A DNA stretch of 64,000 nucleotides from Aliiglaciecola sp. M165 (GCF_007197995.1 NZ_VKKH01000006.1:186001-250000); one strand, 5' to 3'. Positions 1-8,835 are shown, counted from the stretch's first letter. Numbers and translations are program-made. Notes: generated by a model from the letters alone, not told the origin.

Positions 1-561
1 ACCAATATCGCCATGGGCCAAGCGGGCGACCATCTTGCTCGACTATTGAATGTTTTTGTCAAACTTCCGATCCCAAACGTCAATCTAATCGAAGTGTCAG
101 AACTGCATATGATGTTGCAGGACATTCAAGACAAAGACACAGTTTCTGGTATTTGCCAGGGGTTCCTGGGTGCAGGAGTGTCCGGTGAAGCCTTGTTTAT
201 TCTTAGTGATTCGAGTTTTGGTGATGTTGCAAAGATCCTCAATATCAATGAGGAAGTCGACGACCAAGTGCAACTTGAAATGCTTATGGACGCGGCCAAC
301 ATACTAATTGGAACCTGTTTGCGTGGTTTAGCAAATCAATTGGATTTGAATTTTAGTCAAGGACATCCTGTTGTGTTGGGACAACATCGCAGTGTCTCTG
401 AATTAATTTCAAGTAACAAAACTAAGTGGCGACGTACATTGGCAATAGAATTGAGTTATGGTCTTGAAGGTTATAATGTGCAATGTGATCTGGTTCTGCT
501 ATTTACTGAAGAGTCCATGAATGTTATGAACTACAAATTGTCGCATTTGCTGGAGGATTAG
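1..561 (+). CDS. CheC/CheX-type chemotaxis phosphatase domain protein (5' end outside window)
   Basis: The reading frame is open from the first base, so the gene starts upstream; the ATG at 13 is internal to the domain. The visible part is one CheC-like domain. These proteins dephosphorylate CheY~P and have two helices carrying E/D-x2-N-x22-P. Both are recognisable: N-I-A-M-G at the left edge with a Pro 23 residues later (KLPIP), and D-x2-N (MDAANIL) with a Pro 23 residues after its Asn (GHPVV). The acidic residue of the first motif is cut off by the window. A receiver domain upstream is possible but cannot be seen. A PAS protein starts 2 bp after the stop, so the two are probably co-translated in a signalling unit. 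Confidence 0.8.
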   Translation, partial: TNIAMGQAGDHLARLLNVFVKLPIPNVNLIEVSELHMMLQDIQDKDTVSGICQGFLGAGVSGEALFILSDSSFGDVAKILNINEEVDDQVQLEMLMDAANILIGTCLRGLANQLDLNFSQGHPVVLGQHRSVSELISSNKTKWRRTLAIELSYGLEGYNVQCDLVLLFTEESMNVMNYKLSHLLED

Positions 562-563
562 CC

Positions 564-1049
564 ATGACTGATACTGATGATATGGCTGAATTCCATTGGA
601 TGATGGACATGGTGCAAACGGTTGACGTGGGCATCGTTGTGCTGAGCAAAGATTTCTCGGTGAAAGTTTGGAATGGCTTCATGGAAAGTCACAGCGGCTT
701 GTTGCCCAGTCAAGTGCATGACAAAAGCCTCTTTGAACTCTATCCGGATATCAATGAAAACTGGTTCCGGCGCAAGTCTCAGCCGGTGTTTGAATTGCGC
801 ACCCGTGCGTTCATGACGTGGGAGCAGCGTCCGTTTTTGTTTAAGTTTCCGAATTATCGTCCGATTACCGGCAGTGAAGATTATATGTATCAAAATATCA
901 CCCTTTCACCGCTGGCCAGCGCCACGGGCCAAGTCGATAATATTTGCATGATGATCTACGATGTCACAGATGTAGCCGCAAACAAAAAGCAGCTTGAAGC
1001 ATTGCAAGTCCAAATCAGTGAAGACAACGAGAAAAAAGCCGTAGTTTAA
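564..1049 (+). CDS. Single-PAS-domain sensor protein
   Basis: A 161-residue soluble protein with no signal peptide or membrane segment. Residues about 12-140 read as one PAS domain: the D-V-G-I-V-V-L strand, K-V-W-N-x-F-M-E-S-H-S-G helix, L-F-E-L-Y-P segment, and a C-terminal strand ending in C-M-M-I-Y-D-V-T-D-V. A short helix follows (residues about 140-158). There is no kinase, GGDEF, EAL or output domain, so it probably works through a partner. The start lies 2 bp after the CheC-like gene, which suggests that it senses a signal for that phosphatase or a linked response regulator. The ligand cannot be told from the sequence. Confidence 0.8.
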   Translation: MTDTDDMAEFHWMMDMVQTVDVGIVVLSKDFSVKVWNGFMESHSGLLPSQVHDKSLFELYPDINENWFRRKSQPVFELRTRAFMTWEQRPFLFKFPNYRPITGSEDYMYQNITLSPLASATGQVDNICMMIYDVTDVAANKKQLEALQVQISEDNEKKAVV

Positions 1050-1085
1050 ATGTCCAAGTAGAAACTGATGCTTGAATTCGAACGC

Positions 1086-1101
1086 TGGTACAGAATTTGC
1101 T
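1086..1101 (+). promoter_or_regulatory. Candidate sigma-54 promoter for the DUF1566 gene pair
   Basis: The stretch TGGTAC-AGAAT-TTGCT matches the -24/-12 sigma-54 consensus (TGGCAC-N5-TTGCW) with one change. The invariant GG (1087-1088) and GC (1099-1100) are separated by exactly 10 bases. Transcription would start near 1112, 27 bp before the ATG at 1139. An activator site would be expected upstream, inside the PAS gene; I could not define one. Confidence 0.6.
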
Positions 1102-1138
1102 GCTTCTAGATTAACTGACGTTTCACAATTCGCGGACT

Positions 1139-2848
1139 ATGACTTTTACCAACAACCTTAAACTATTGACTCGAACCGCTATGCTCTTTGGTGCATGCAT
1201 GCTATTTGCTTGTGGTGGAAGCTCTTTAGATAGCGATACCGATCAGCCCGACCCACTGGTTTTGGTGAATGCAGGTGCGAGTCAGTCGGTCAACGAACAA
1301 TCTACTGTTCAGCTTAATGGTTCTGCAATTGGCACCTCTGAAACCTTGACCTATGCGTGGAGTGCGTCACCGTCAATTACGATTACCCAAAACGATGTGA
1401 ATGCCCCGACAGCGAGTTTTTTGACTCCCGCAACCACTGAAATCTTAACCTACACATTTACCCTGGTAGTAACAGATGAAAGTGGCAATCAGGGCTCTGA
1501 CACCGTTCAATACCAAGTGCAACCAGTAAATGAGGGGCCGAGCGCGCTAATAAACGTCACTAAGCCGCTAATCAGTTCTAGTGCGCAATACCCAGCTGGA
1601 GTAGAAGTTATTCTTGATGCCAGCGCCAGCAGTGACATAGACCCGCCGGACACACTTGACCCAATTGCCGCTTGGAGATGGCAACAAACTGCCGGAGAGG
1701 ACGTACTCAGTGGGGTGAGTTTGGATGGCGATAGCATCGCTTTTTTTACCCCAATATTAGATGACGCCTCCCAACTAAGTTTTGATTTAACGGTTACCGA
1801 CCAAGAGGGCGCGCAGGACAGTGCGACGATAACGCTGGATATCTTAAGCGCCAGTCAGACTCAACCCGTGGTTAACGCAGGTGTCGATCACCAGGTTTTT
1901 CCCGGTGAAATTATCTTGCTAACAGGCGAAGCGAGCACCAGCATACCTGCAGGAGAGCCATTGATATTTAACTGGTTAAACGACTCAGAATTAGTGCCTC
2001 TGATTAACAACCGCAGTGCACAACGCACCTTTGCGGTGGCTCCGGCAGTGACGCAGATTCAGTTGGTCACCTTTACCTTTAGCGTGACCGATGCGTTTGG
2101 CAACGAAGTTGACGACAGTGTCAGCGTGCGAATCAAACCTTTACCATTGCAACCAGTCAACGACACAGGTGTGACCTTACAGGCTTCAAACACGGAAGTC
2201 GGAACAGAGCATCAAGCTGATTACCCTGGTCAAGATGGTCAACGAGGTAGAGACATCATCAGTGAAAACGGCTTTTTAGAAAAAGCAGGTCGCGGTGAAC
2301 AAGGTTTTGATTTTACCCGCCTAGATGCTGTGGGAGATGAGCAAGACGATGTTACTCAGCCTTGGGATTGTGTCAGAGACAACAACACAGGCCTGGTATG
2401 GGAAGTCAAAACTCTGGATGCGGGATTGCATAGCACCGAACATACATACAGCTGGTATTTTGAAGAAAATAATGGCGGGTTTGAAGGGCAAACAGGGTCT
2501 GCCGGTCTTACTTGTGCTAATGCTCAATGCGATACGACGGCTTATGTTAATGCGGTTAACACTGCAGGGCGTTGTAACTTTTTTGACTGGCGAGTGCCAA
2601 CTCATCAAGAATTGCAGTCACTGGTACATTTTGGCAACGTCACAGGTACAAAAATCGACACAGTCTACTTTCCAAACACCAATGACCTAGTCACATCACC
2701 TTTATGGTATTGGACAAACCAACCTGGTGCCGACGGTGTATCTGAAACTGCGCAAACAGCCTGGGCAATCGACTTTGCTACAGGCAATGACAACTTCTTA
2801 AATAAAGCAACATTAGGCAAAGTTCGTTTAGTCAGGGGAGGACGTTAA
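1139..2848 (+). CDS. Lipoprotein with PKD/Ig-like repeats and C-terminal DUF1566 (Lcl) domain
   Basis: A 569-residue exported protein. The N-terminus is a lipoprotein signal ending L-F-A-C at Cys25, followed by Gly-Gly-Ser, so it is probably anchored in the outer membrane. Residues about 40-335 hold three PKD/cadherin-like beta modules (VNAG.....VNEQSTVQLNG, a middle module, then VNAGVDHQVFPGE), each ending in a F-T-F-x-V-T-D-like strand. After a linker, residues about 410-569 form a DUF1566 domain: D-N-N-T-G-L-V-W-E, F-F-D-W-R-V-P-T-H-Q-E-L, W-A-I-D-F and K-V-R-L-V-R. DUF1566 domains are beta-rich, often surface-exposed and of unclear function. A second DUF1566 gene follows one base after the stop. 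The gene sits behind a candidate sigma-54 promoter. Confidence 0.85.
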   Translation: MTFTNNLKLLTRTAMLFGACMLFACGGSSLDSDTDQPDPLVLVNAGASQSVNEQSTVQLNGSAIGTSETLTYAWSASPSITITQNDVNAPTASFLTPATTEILTYTFTLVVTDESGNQGSDTVQYQVQPVNEGPSALINVTKPLISSSAQYPAGVEVILDASASSDIDPPDTLDPIAAWRWQQTAGEDVLSGVSLDGDSIAFFTPILDDASQLSFDLTVTDQEGAQDSATITLDILSASQTQPVVNAGVDHQVFPGEIILLTGEASTSIPAGEPLIFNWLNDSELVPLINNRSAQRTFAVAPAVTQIQLVTFTFSVTDAFGNEVDDSVSVRIKPLPLQPVNDTGVTLQASNTEVGTEHQADYPGQDGQRGRDIISENGFLEKAGRGEQGFDFTRLDAVGDEQDDVTQPWDCVRDNNTGLVWEVKTLDAGLHSTEHTYSWYFEENNGGFEGQTGSAGLTCANAQCDTTAYVNAVNTAGRCNFFDWRVPTHQELQSLVHFGNVTGTKIDTVYFPNTNDLVTSPLWYWTNQPGADGVSETAQTAWAIDFATGNDNFLNKATLGKVRLVRGGR

Positions 2849-2849
2849 G

Positions 2850-3377
2850 ATGAAAATAAATACCAGAGCTATCCGCGCATTGGTGTTACTTCCCGTGTTG
2901 CTACTTTTTTGCAGCTTGGCTTACAGCCAAACCTGTCTATCGGATTCGCCACCGACGGCTCCCACTGCCAATTTTATCAATAATGGTGATGGTACCATCA
3001 CTGATATCACCAGCGGCTTAATGTGGATGCAATGCAGTTTAGGGCAAACATTCAGTAATGGTAGTTGTACCGGTGATGCACAGACTTTTAATTGGCAAGA
3101 AGCGTTGCAGGCCGCCCATGGCTATCAATTCGCCAGCTTGGATGGATGGCGGCTGCCAAACGTGAAAGAGCTGTCCTCGCTAACCGAACGACAGTGTGTG
3201 CGCCCTTCAATTAATGAAACGCTTTTTCCGAGCACTCCATCTGATGATTTCTGGAGCTCAACCCCTTCTTTGGCAGACCAGCAGCGAGCTTGGGTTGTTG
3301 CGTTCTTCAACAGTAGTAACTCCATTAAAGAAAAAAACCTGTTTGTTTTTGTTAGGTTAGTTCGAACCGCTGATTAA
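2850..3377 (+). CDS. Secreted single-domain DUF1566 protein
   Basis: A 175-residue protein with a classical signal peptide (charged start, hydrophobic run to about residue 24, S-L-A-Y-S-Q cleavage region). The mature part is one DUF1566 domain: N-G-D-G-T-I-T-D-I-T-S-G-L-M-W-M-Q, W-R-L-P-N-V-K-E-L-S-S-L, F-W-S-S-T-P and F-V-R-L-V-R at the end. It has no PKD repeats and no lipobox. The ATG is one base after the stop of the larger DUF1566 lipoprotein, so the two form an operon and may act as a surface pair. The biochemical role is unknown. Confidence 0.82.
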   Translation: MKINTRAIRALVLLPVLLLFCSLAYSQTCLSDSPPTAPTANFINNGDGTITDITSGLMWMQCSLGQTFSNGSCTGDAQTFNWQEALQAAHGYQFASLDGWRLPNVKELSSLTERQCVRPSINETLFPSTPSDDFWSSTPSLADQQRAWVVAFFNSSNSIKEKNLFVFVRLVRTAD

Positions 3378-3467
3378 CCTAATTTTTATCCGCCTTGTCT
3401 TGTAGAGACTTTTCATCTGCGCACTTTGAGTACACAATGTAGGTTATCTACTATGAAGGTTACGTAA

Positions 3468-4265
3468 ATGCGGTTTTTGTTGTTACTCATTGGTTTAGTG
3501 TTATCTGCAGGCAGTCGCGCAGATTTAAACTGTAATGTTGATTTAAAATACGGTTTGGTGGTTAATGACCGCCAGATTAGAGTGATCGATGAAAGTCGTA
3601 CGCTCTACCAAATCAATGGGTATGAACAGTTGATTGTGTTGGGTAACGTAGTCGAATTAAACAAGCAGCAAGCCCGCGATTTAAAAGACATCTCTAAAGG
3701 TATTCATTACGTGGTGCCAAAAATGATCATTTTAGCCACCGAAGGCGTCGAATTGGCAGTGGAAACCGTCGAGCATGTCTATCAAGGGCTGGTAGGTACT
3801 GATCATCAAAGCTATGAAAAAGTACAATCTTCACTTCAACGGGTCCAGCGCCGGATCAGAGAAAAGTTTGTTCATGCCAATGAAAATTTTTATATCGGCC
3901 CTGGACGATTAGAAAACGTCAACGACCTGGTTGACCGAGAAATAGAAGAGCAAATTGAACAAGCCATTAATACCTCAGTTGGCGGTGTTTTGTCGGCAAT
4001 TGGTGGACTAACAGACGGTGGTAGCGAAGAAACCGAGCAAAAAATCGAAGATCTTTCACAGCGCTTGGAAATCATGGGGCAAGAGTACGAAAGGCAAGTT
4101 GGTACTAAGGCTGAGTCATTACGTAAAAAAGCTCGATGGTTCTGCAATAAAATGCATCACTTAGACAAAATCGAAGAAAAGTTACGGGAAACGGTGCCTG
4201 AATTGCGCGACATCAATGTGATCATTACCAAAGACACCATGAAAAAACACAAGGGACTAAATTAA
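3468..4265 (+). CDS. yggN: YggN family (DUF2884) periplasmic protein
   Basis: A 265-residue protein with an N-terminal signal peptide (MRFLLLLIGLVLSAGSRA) and a mature part rich in charged, probably helical segments. Its sequence and length fit the DUF2884/YggN family (E. coli YggN is about 240 residues), which has no known activity. Recognisable pieces are the L-Y-Q-I-N-G-Y-E-Q-L strand and the I-S-K-G-I-H-Y-V-V-P-K helix. In E. coli yggN lies close to rdgB and hemW, and the same neighbourhood is kept here (rdgB-hemW convergent, 50 bp away). An AAGG ribosome site sits 8 bases before the ATG. Confidence 0.8.
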   Translation: MRFLLLLIGLVLSAGSRADLNCNVDLKYGLVVNDRQIRVIDESRTLYQINGYEQLIVLGNVVELNKQQARDLKDISKGIHYVVPKMIILATEGVELAVETVEHVYQGLVGTDHQSYEKVQSSLQRVQRRIREKFVHANENFYIGPGRLENVNDLVDREIEEQIEQAINTSVGGVLSAIGGLTDGGSEETEQKIEDLSQRLEIMGQEYERQVGTKAESLRKKARWFCNKMHHLDKIEEKLRETVPELRDINVIITKDTMKKHKGLN

Positions 4266-4314
4266 CCCAGTGTTGTCACAATATTGCCGCCAAACTACCG
4301 CTTAGATAACACCC

Positions 4315-5454
4315 TTACACCAAGGTTTCTAATAAAGTGTTTAGATAACGAAGGCCGGTCGGCGTGAGTTGCCAACTGTCCTGACTCTCCACTATCAATC
4401 CTTTTTGAAGCGCTTTTTGCAGATTCATTTGTGTTTGCGAAGGTAGCGCAATGCCTGTGAGTAATTCAAAGTCTGCTTTAGGGCAAGGTTCAAGCAGCCG
4501 CAATCGGTTCATAAAAAATTCAAAAGGTAAATCCTCTTCTGTCACCGTCCAGTTGCGATAAAGATAAGGTTTTGTCAAATCCATATAGCCTCTGGGATGT
4601 TTCACTTTCTCTGTTCGAGTGATTTTTCCTGTTTGCGTGTCGGTGATTTTACCGTGAGCGCCACAGCCTATTCCTAAATAATCACCAAATCGCCAGTAGT
4701 TCAAATTATGCTGACATTGTTGTCCTGGTTGGCTGTAGGCACTTATCTCATATTGCTCATAACCTGCTTGCTTTAGTCGTAGTTGCCCTTGCTCCTGGAT
4801 GTCCCACAAGACGTCATCATCTGGCAGGCGAGGCGGCTTTGAATGGAATTGTGTGTTGGGCTCAATCGTTAACTGATACCAAGACAGATGAGGAGGCGCT
4901 TGGGAAATCGCCACATCCAGATCAGACAAGGCATCCTCGATGGATTGATTGGGTAACCCATGCATCAAATCTACGTTAAAACTATTTAGCTTTGCATTCT
5001 GGGCGAAGCCAGCCGCTTTCATTGCTTGTTGACCATCGTGGATCCGGCCTAATGACTCCAGTTTTTGCTGCTGAAAACTTTGCACGCCAATTGAAATGCG
5101 GTTAACACCCACCTCACTGAACTGTGCAAACTTGTGACTTTCAACAGTGCCAGGATTAGCCTCAAGCGTGATTTCGGCACTAGCATCCAAGTTTACCCGT
5201 TCTTTGACTCCCGATAACAAAGCGTTCAGTGCGTCGGCACTCAATAAACTAGGTGTTCCGCCGCCAATGAAAATGGTCTTGACCTGTCTATTTCCGATTT
5301 TCTGAGCATCGGTGGCCAAATCGGCCAATAAATGAGAAACATACTCTTTTTCAGGGATCGTTTCTTTTAAGCCATGTGAATTAAAATCACAGTAAGGGCA
5401 CTTTTGAACACACCAGGGAATATGGATATACAGCGACAGGGCAGGGGTGATCAA
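4315..5454 (-). CDS. hemW: HemW, radical SAM heme chaperone
   Basis: A 379-residue radical-SAM protein, full length for HemW (E. coli 378). HemW binds heme and helps deliver it to respiratory enzymes; it was formerly annotated as oxygen-independent coproporphyrinogen oxidase. Cys15, Cys19 and Cys22 form the C-x3-C-x2-C cluster motif, followed by D-F-N-S-H. An I-F-I-G-G-G-T-P-S-L motif and a C-terminal HemN-type region follow. As is usual for HemW, the Cys just before the cluster motif that marks true HemN is absent. The likely start is TTG at 5454, overlapping the rdgB stop by 4 bases (TTGA), which implies translational coupling as in the conserved rdgB-hemW pair. Confidence 0.93.
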   Translation of the reverse strand: MITPALSLYIHIPWCVQKCPYCDFNSHGLKETIPEKEYVSHLLADLATDAQKIGNRQVKTIFIGGGTPSLLSADALNALLSGVKERVNLDASAEITLEANPGTVESHKFAQFSEVGVNRISIGVQSFQQQKLESLGRIHDGQQAMKAAGFAQNAKLNSFNVDLMHGLPNQSIEDALSDLDVAISQAPPHLSWYQLTIEPNTQFHSKPPRLPDDDVLWDIQEQGQLRLKQAGYEQYEISAYSQPGQQCQHNLNYWRFGDYLGIGCGAHGKITDTQTGKITRTEKVKHPRGYMDLTKPYLYRNWTVTEEDLPFEFFMNRLRLLEPCPKADFELLTGIALPSQTQMNLQKALQKGLIVESQDSWQLTPTGLRYLNTLLETLV

Positions 5455-6062
5455 TCTATCAGCCCTAATTTGTCAGAGAGTTTTTCCAATAGAATTTTCA
5501 TTGCTTTGCCGCGATGACTTAGCCGGTTTTTAACATCTGGAATTAATTGGGCAGCCGTTTGGTTTTGTGATGACACCCAAAATACCGGGTCATAACCAAA
5601 TCCATCTTCACCTCGTCGGACACTGCTAATATGGCCATGCCACTCGCCCTGGCAAATTATCGGAGTAGGATCTTGAGCACTGCGCATAAATACAATGACA
5701 CATAAAAAACGCGCAGTTCGATTCGCTTCATCCACATCTTTCAGGGCGTGCAATAGTTTATCGACATTGTCGCTGTCGGAAGCATGTGGGCCGGCGTATC
5801 GTGACGAATAGACCCCTGGTGCGCCGTCGAGGGCATCAACCGCTAACCCTGAATCATCCGCAATCGCTGGCAAGCCAGTTTTTTGTGCCGCATTTCGAGC
5901 CTTGATGATTGCGTTTTCGACGAAGGTCGTGCCAATCTCTTCTGCTTCTGGTACATCGAGTTCGCTTTGGGGTAACACTTCGTAAGGAAAGTTTTCAAGC
6001 AACCGTGAGAATTCTCTCACCTTGCCCTGATTCCCCGTGGCAAGCACAATCTTTTGTTTCAT
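5451..6062 (-). CDS. rdgB: RdgB/HAM1-type XTP/dITP diphosphatase
   Basis: A 203-residue house-cleaning nucleotide pyrophosphatase that hydrolyses dITP, XTP and ITP to monophosphates, keeping deaminated purines out of DNA. Family motifs are all present: L-A-T-G-N-Q-G-K-V-R-E-F at the N-terminus, A-D-D-S-G-L-A-V-D-A-L, G-V-Y-S-S-R-Y-A-G, D-G-F-G-Y-D-P-V-F and S-H-R-G-K-A-M. The ATG at 6062 is preferred over a TTG one codon upstream because AGAGAAG lies 7 bases before it. queC starts upstream on the same strand with a short gap, and hemW overlaps its 3' end, so queC-rdgB-hemW is probably one operon. Confidence 0.95.
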   Translation of the reverse strand: MKQKIVLATGNQGKVREFSRLLENFPYEVLPQSELDVPEAEEIGTTFVENAIIKARNAAQKTGLPAIADDSGLAVDALDGAPGVYSSRYAGPHASDSDNVDKLLHALKDVDEANRTARFLCVIVFMRSAQDPTPIICQGEWHGHISSVRRGEDGFGYDPVFWVSSQNQTAAQLIPDVKNRLSHRGKAMKILLEKLSDKLGLID

Positions 6063-6074
6063 CAAATGCTTCTC

Positions 6075-6734
6075 TTATTCTTCGTAGGATAACGGGTCTG
6101 TGACGCCGTTGTGTTCAAATGCTTCGAGTCGTTCCTGGCAAGCGCCACACTTTCCGCACGCTTTTTCTCTGCCGTTGTAGCAGGTCCAGGTTTTGCCGTA
6201 ATCCAGGCCCATTATTAACCCATCCGTTAAAATATCAATTTTGGATACGTTTAAATAGGGACAGGCGATTTCCACCGCTTCATAGTTCGCAATGGCGCAC
6301 ACGTCATTCATCCTGTGCACAAATTCCGGTCGGCAATCTGGGTAGATGGCGTGATCACCAGAGTGCGCGCCGTAATATACCTTGTTCGCTTGCAACGATA
6401 CGGCATAACCCACAGCCATCGAAAGCAAGATCATATTACGGTTTGGAACAACCGTTTGTTTCATGCTTTCTTGTTCATAATGTCCTTCTGGGACATCGAT
6501 ATCGGCGGTTAAAGACGACCCGCCGATCAATTCGTTAATGGCTGAAATGTCGATAATTTTGTGATGGACACCCAACTCATTACATACTTTTGCCGCATAA
6601 TCGAGTTCTTTGCTATGTCGTTGTCCATAGTTAAAAGACAAGGCATAAACGTCATTGTGTTCACGAACTACCTTATTGAGTACGGTAAAAGAGTCCATAC
6701 CGCCTGAAAAAATTACCACCACCTTTTGTGACAT
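6075..6734 (-). CDS. queC: QueC, 7-cyano-7-deazaguanine synthase
   Basis: A 219-residue enzyme that converts 7-carboxy-7-deazaguanine to preQ0 using ATP and ammonia, in queuosine biosynthesis. The PP-loop F-S-G-G-M-D-S is at residues 9-15. The zinc site near the C-terminus is C-x7-C-x2-C-x2-C ([16 protein letters not shown]). Length fits the family. The ATG has AGAGAAGCGAG a few bases upstream. queE, which makes its substrate, starts 121 bp away on the other strand, so the pair shares a divergent promoter region; queF, the next step, is at 61-62 kb. Confidence 0.95.
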   Translation of the reverse strand: MSQKVVVIFSGGMDSFTVLNKVVREHNDVYALSFNYGQRHSKELDYAAKVCNELGVHHKIIDISAINELIGGSSLTADIDVPEGHYEQESMKQTVVPNRNMILLSMAVGYAVSLQANKVYYGAHSGDHAIYPDCRPEFVHRMNDVCAIANYEAVEIACPYLNVSKIDILTDGLIMGLDYGKTWTCYNGREKACGKCGACQERLEAFEHNGVTDPLSYEE

Positions 6735-6855
6735 TTGTCTCGCTTCTCTATAATCTGTCAGAGTTTTGCCTTTGAAAGGCGCTAAAGCCGCAAATTATGC
6801 AGCGTCGTTAAACGATACGCTATTAATATTTCGATTAAGTAAGTGAGAAGTCTAG

Positions 6856-7539
6856 TTGCAAAGTTCGATTGAATACAAAATAAACGAAGTGTTCGAATCT
6901 ATTCAAGGAGAAGGTGCGCTAACCGGTGTTCCGTCAATTTTTGTGCGTCTGCAAGGATGTCCCGTTGGCTGCCCATGGTGTGATACCAAACATACATGGG
7001 AAATAAAAGAGGATTTAAAAACCTCAGCCGAAGAAGTGATGGCTGAGCAGAGTGAATCAGAGCGGTGGTTTGGTCACTCTGTTGATCAGTTGCTGACTTT
7101 GTTTAAACAGCATGGCTATACCGCGAAAAATGTGATTCTAACAGGCGGTGAGCCGTGTATGTATGACTTAAGACCCATGTGTGATGCACTGGAGCAGTAT
7201 GGTTATTCGGTTTCTGTTGAGACCAGTGGAACCTTTGAAATTTTAGTCAGCCCAAATACATGGGTAACCCTTTCTCCAAAGATTGACATGAAAGGGGGCT
7301 TGGAAGTCCGCCAAGATGCCGTTGAGAGAGCCAATGAAATCAAACACCCGGTTGCCATGGAAAAGCATGTTACAGAGTTAGAAAAATTGTTAGAGTGGGT
7401 ACCGAAAGACGCTAAGCCTTTGATTTATCTACAACCGATCAGTCAACAAAAACGTGCAACCGACTTAGCAGTTAAAACCTGTATCGCAAAAAATTGGCGT
7501 TTGTCGCTGCAAACTCATAAATTTATTGGTATTGAGTAA
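6856..7539 (+). CDS. queE: QueE, 7-carboxy-7-deazaguanine synthase (TTG start)
   Basis: A 227-residue radical-SAM enzyme that rearranges 6-carboxytetrahydropterin into 7-carboxy-7-deazaguanine. Cys35, Cys39 and Cys42 make the cluster motif C-P-V-G-C-P-W-C, followed by D-T-K-H-T-W-E as in E. coli QueE. The upstream F-E-S-I-Q-G-E-G and downstream V-I-L-T-G-G-E-P are also typical. The TTG at 6856 is chosen because the encoded M-Q-S-S-I-E-Y-K-I-N-E-V-F lines up with the family N-terminus and an AAGTGAG-like ribosome site precedes it. No ATG fits. It diverges from queC. Confidence 0.92.
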   Translation: MQSSIEYKINEVFESIQGEGALTGVPSIFVRLQGCPVGCPWCDTKHTWEIKEDLKTSAEEVMAEQSESERWFGHSVDQLLTLFKQHGYTAKNVILTGGEPCMYDLRPMCDALEQYGYSVSVETSGTFEILVSPNTWVTLSPKIDMKGGLEVRQDAVERANEIKHPVAMEKHVTELEKLLEWVPKDAKPLIYLQPISQQKRATDLAVKTCIAKNWRLSLQTHKFIGIE

Positions 7540-7552
7540 GTAAGGAATTTCT

Positions 7553-7978
7553 ATGGTAGATACACTTGAGCAGTTTTTTGCGCAATACAGTGAAGCGATG
7601 GATAACGCTGATGTGCAAAGACTAACCAGTTTTTCGATGAAGCCAATGGTGTTTGTCTCCGATGAAACAAAAACTATTTGCCATTCTCTACAGGATATTG
7701 ACAAGGTCCACCAGTTGCTTATGTCCAGCTTAAAGCAGGGGGGCGTAGTCAAACATATTCCTAAAATAATGCAATCGATGCGGCTGTCTGATTCGGTGCG
7801 CTTTGTCAAAGTTAGGTGGGTATTTTGTGATGGTGCAGACCAAGCGTTATTCAGCTGCTATTGTTCTTATACAATGCAAGTTGAAAATGGCGACACGCTA
7901 AAAATTCTCATATCTGTTTTAGATGACGAGCAAAATATTATCAGTGATTTAATGAAACAAGCGCAGGAAAAGAAATGA
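7553..7978 (+). CDS. Small NTF2/SnoaL-like protein
   Basis: A 141-residue soluble protein without signal peptide. The N-terminal helix (L-E-Q-F-F-A-Q-Y-S-E-A-M-D-N-A-D-V-Q-R-L), followed by a strand with F-V-S-D-E and later long strands (V-R-F-V-K-V-R-W-V-F, L-F-S-C-Y-C-S-Y-T-M-Q-V), has the pattern of the cone-shaped NTF2/SnoaL fold. I see no catalytic Asp-His pair that would point to an enzyme. It starts 13 bp after queE and overlaps the next gene by 4 bases (ATGA), so the three are likely one transcript. The role is unknown. Confidence 0.7.
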   Translation: MVDTLEQFFAQYSEAMDNADVQRLTSFSMKPMVFVSDETKTICHSLQDIDKVHQLLMSSLKQGGVVKHIPKIMQSMRLSDSVRFVKVRWVFCDGADQALFSCYCSYTMQVENGDTLKILISVLDDEQNIISDLMKQAQEKK

Positions 7979-8817
7979 TTAAAGGTATGCTTGGGTTGTT
8001 ATTGTTTAGTTTGGGTTTCTCTGCTTGGAGCGCTACTTGGACAATAACCTATCCAAGGCCGTTAACTGAAAACGATCAGCGCACGGATTATCCGGTCGAG
8101 CTCATTGCGTTAGCACTTGAACAAACCGGTGTAAATTATCGATTAACTCCTTCAGACGCTGTGTTGGGCCAAGTGAAAGCGCTTAAACAATTGGGCGAGA
8201 ATCGCGGCGTTAATGTTGTGTGGAGTATGACCGACAAAGATCGCGAAGTGAATCTTCTACCTATTCGAATTCCCATCTACAAAGGACTTATTGGATGGCG
8301 CGTTTTCCTGGTTAAAAAGGACAAAGTATCCGAATTTAGTCGAATTAAAAACTTACAAGGTCTAATTCAACACAAACCCATTCAAGGCGCAGAATGGCCC
8401 GATACCAAGATTCTCCAGTCGAACGGCTTTGATGTGTTTACCTCAAAATCGTACACCTCTTTGTTTTCAATGCTAACCCAGGGGCAAGGTGATTTTTTCC
8501 CTCGCTCTTTGGTTGAAGTTTGGGGTGAACTCGACAGTGAAGATTTAGACGAATCCTTAGTTGTGGAGCCCAGCTTGGGGATCAAATATCCTACAGCGAT
8601 GTACTTATTTGTTAATCGTAACAATAAAACATTAGCAAGATTACTTGAAGTCGGGTTAGAAAAAGCCATAGAGAATGGACAATTCGACGAACTTTTCAAC
8701 GAACATTTTGCTCAATCACTCGAACGCGCAAATATGGATAGTCGATTTTTTTATGAAATTAATAATCCTTTATTACCTGAGAGAACACCCATAGAACGCG
8801 CAGAGCTATGGTATTAG
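7975..8817 (+). CDS. Periplasmic solute-binding-protein-like protein (type 3 fold)
   Basis: A 280-residue protein with a signal peptide (MIKGMLGLLLFSLGFSAWSA). The mature part has the layout of family-3 solute-binding domains: an opening strand, Y-P-V-E-L-I-A-L-A-L-E-Q-T-G, a hinge segment around G-L-I-G-W-R-V-F-L-V, and a closing strand A-M-Y-L-F-V-N-R-N-N. No permease or ATPase gene is nearby, and many marine gammaproteobacteria have such orphan periplasmic proteins. It may therefore be a sensor or a degenerate binding protein rather than part of a transporter. It overlaps the NTF2-like gene by 4 bases. Confidence 0.72.
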   Translation: MIKGMLGLLLFSLGFSAWSATWTITYPRPLTENDQRTDYPVELIALALEQTGVNYRLTPSDAVLGQVKALKQLGENRGVNVVWSMTDKDREVNLLPIRIPIYKGLIGWRVFLVKKDKVSEFSRIKNLQGLIQHKPIQGAEWPDTKILQSNGFDVFTSKSYTSLFSMLTQGQGDFFPRSLVEVWGELDSEDLDESLVVEPSLGIKYPTAMYLFVNRNNKTLARLLEVGLEKAIENGQFDELFNEHFAQSLERANMDSRFFYEINNPLLPERTPIERAELWY

Positions 8818-8835
8818 AGTAGGGTATTCGAGAGA

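Noticed and set aside
6119-6538. 139-codon open frame opposite queC
   Set aside because: It is a shadow of queC on the other strand, with no family features.
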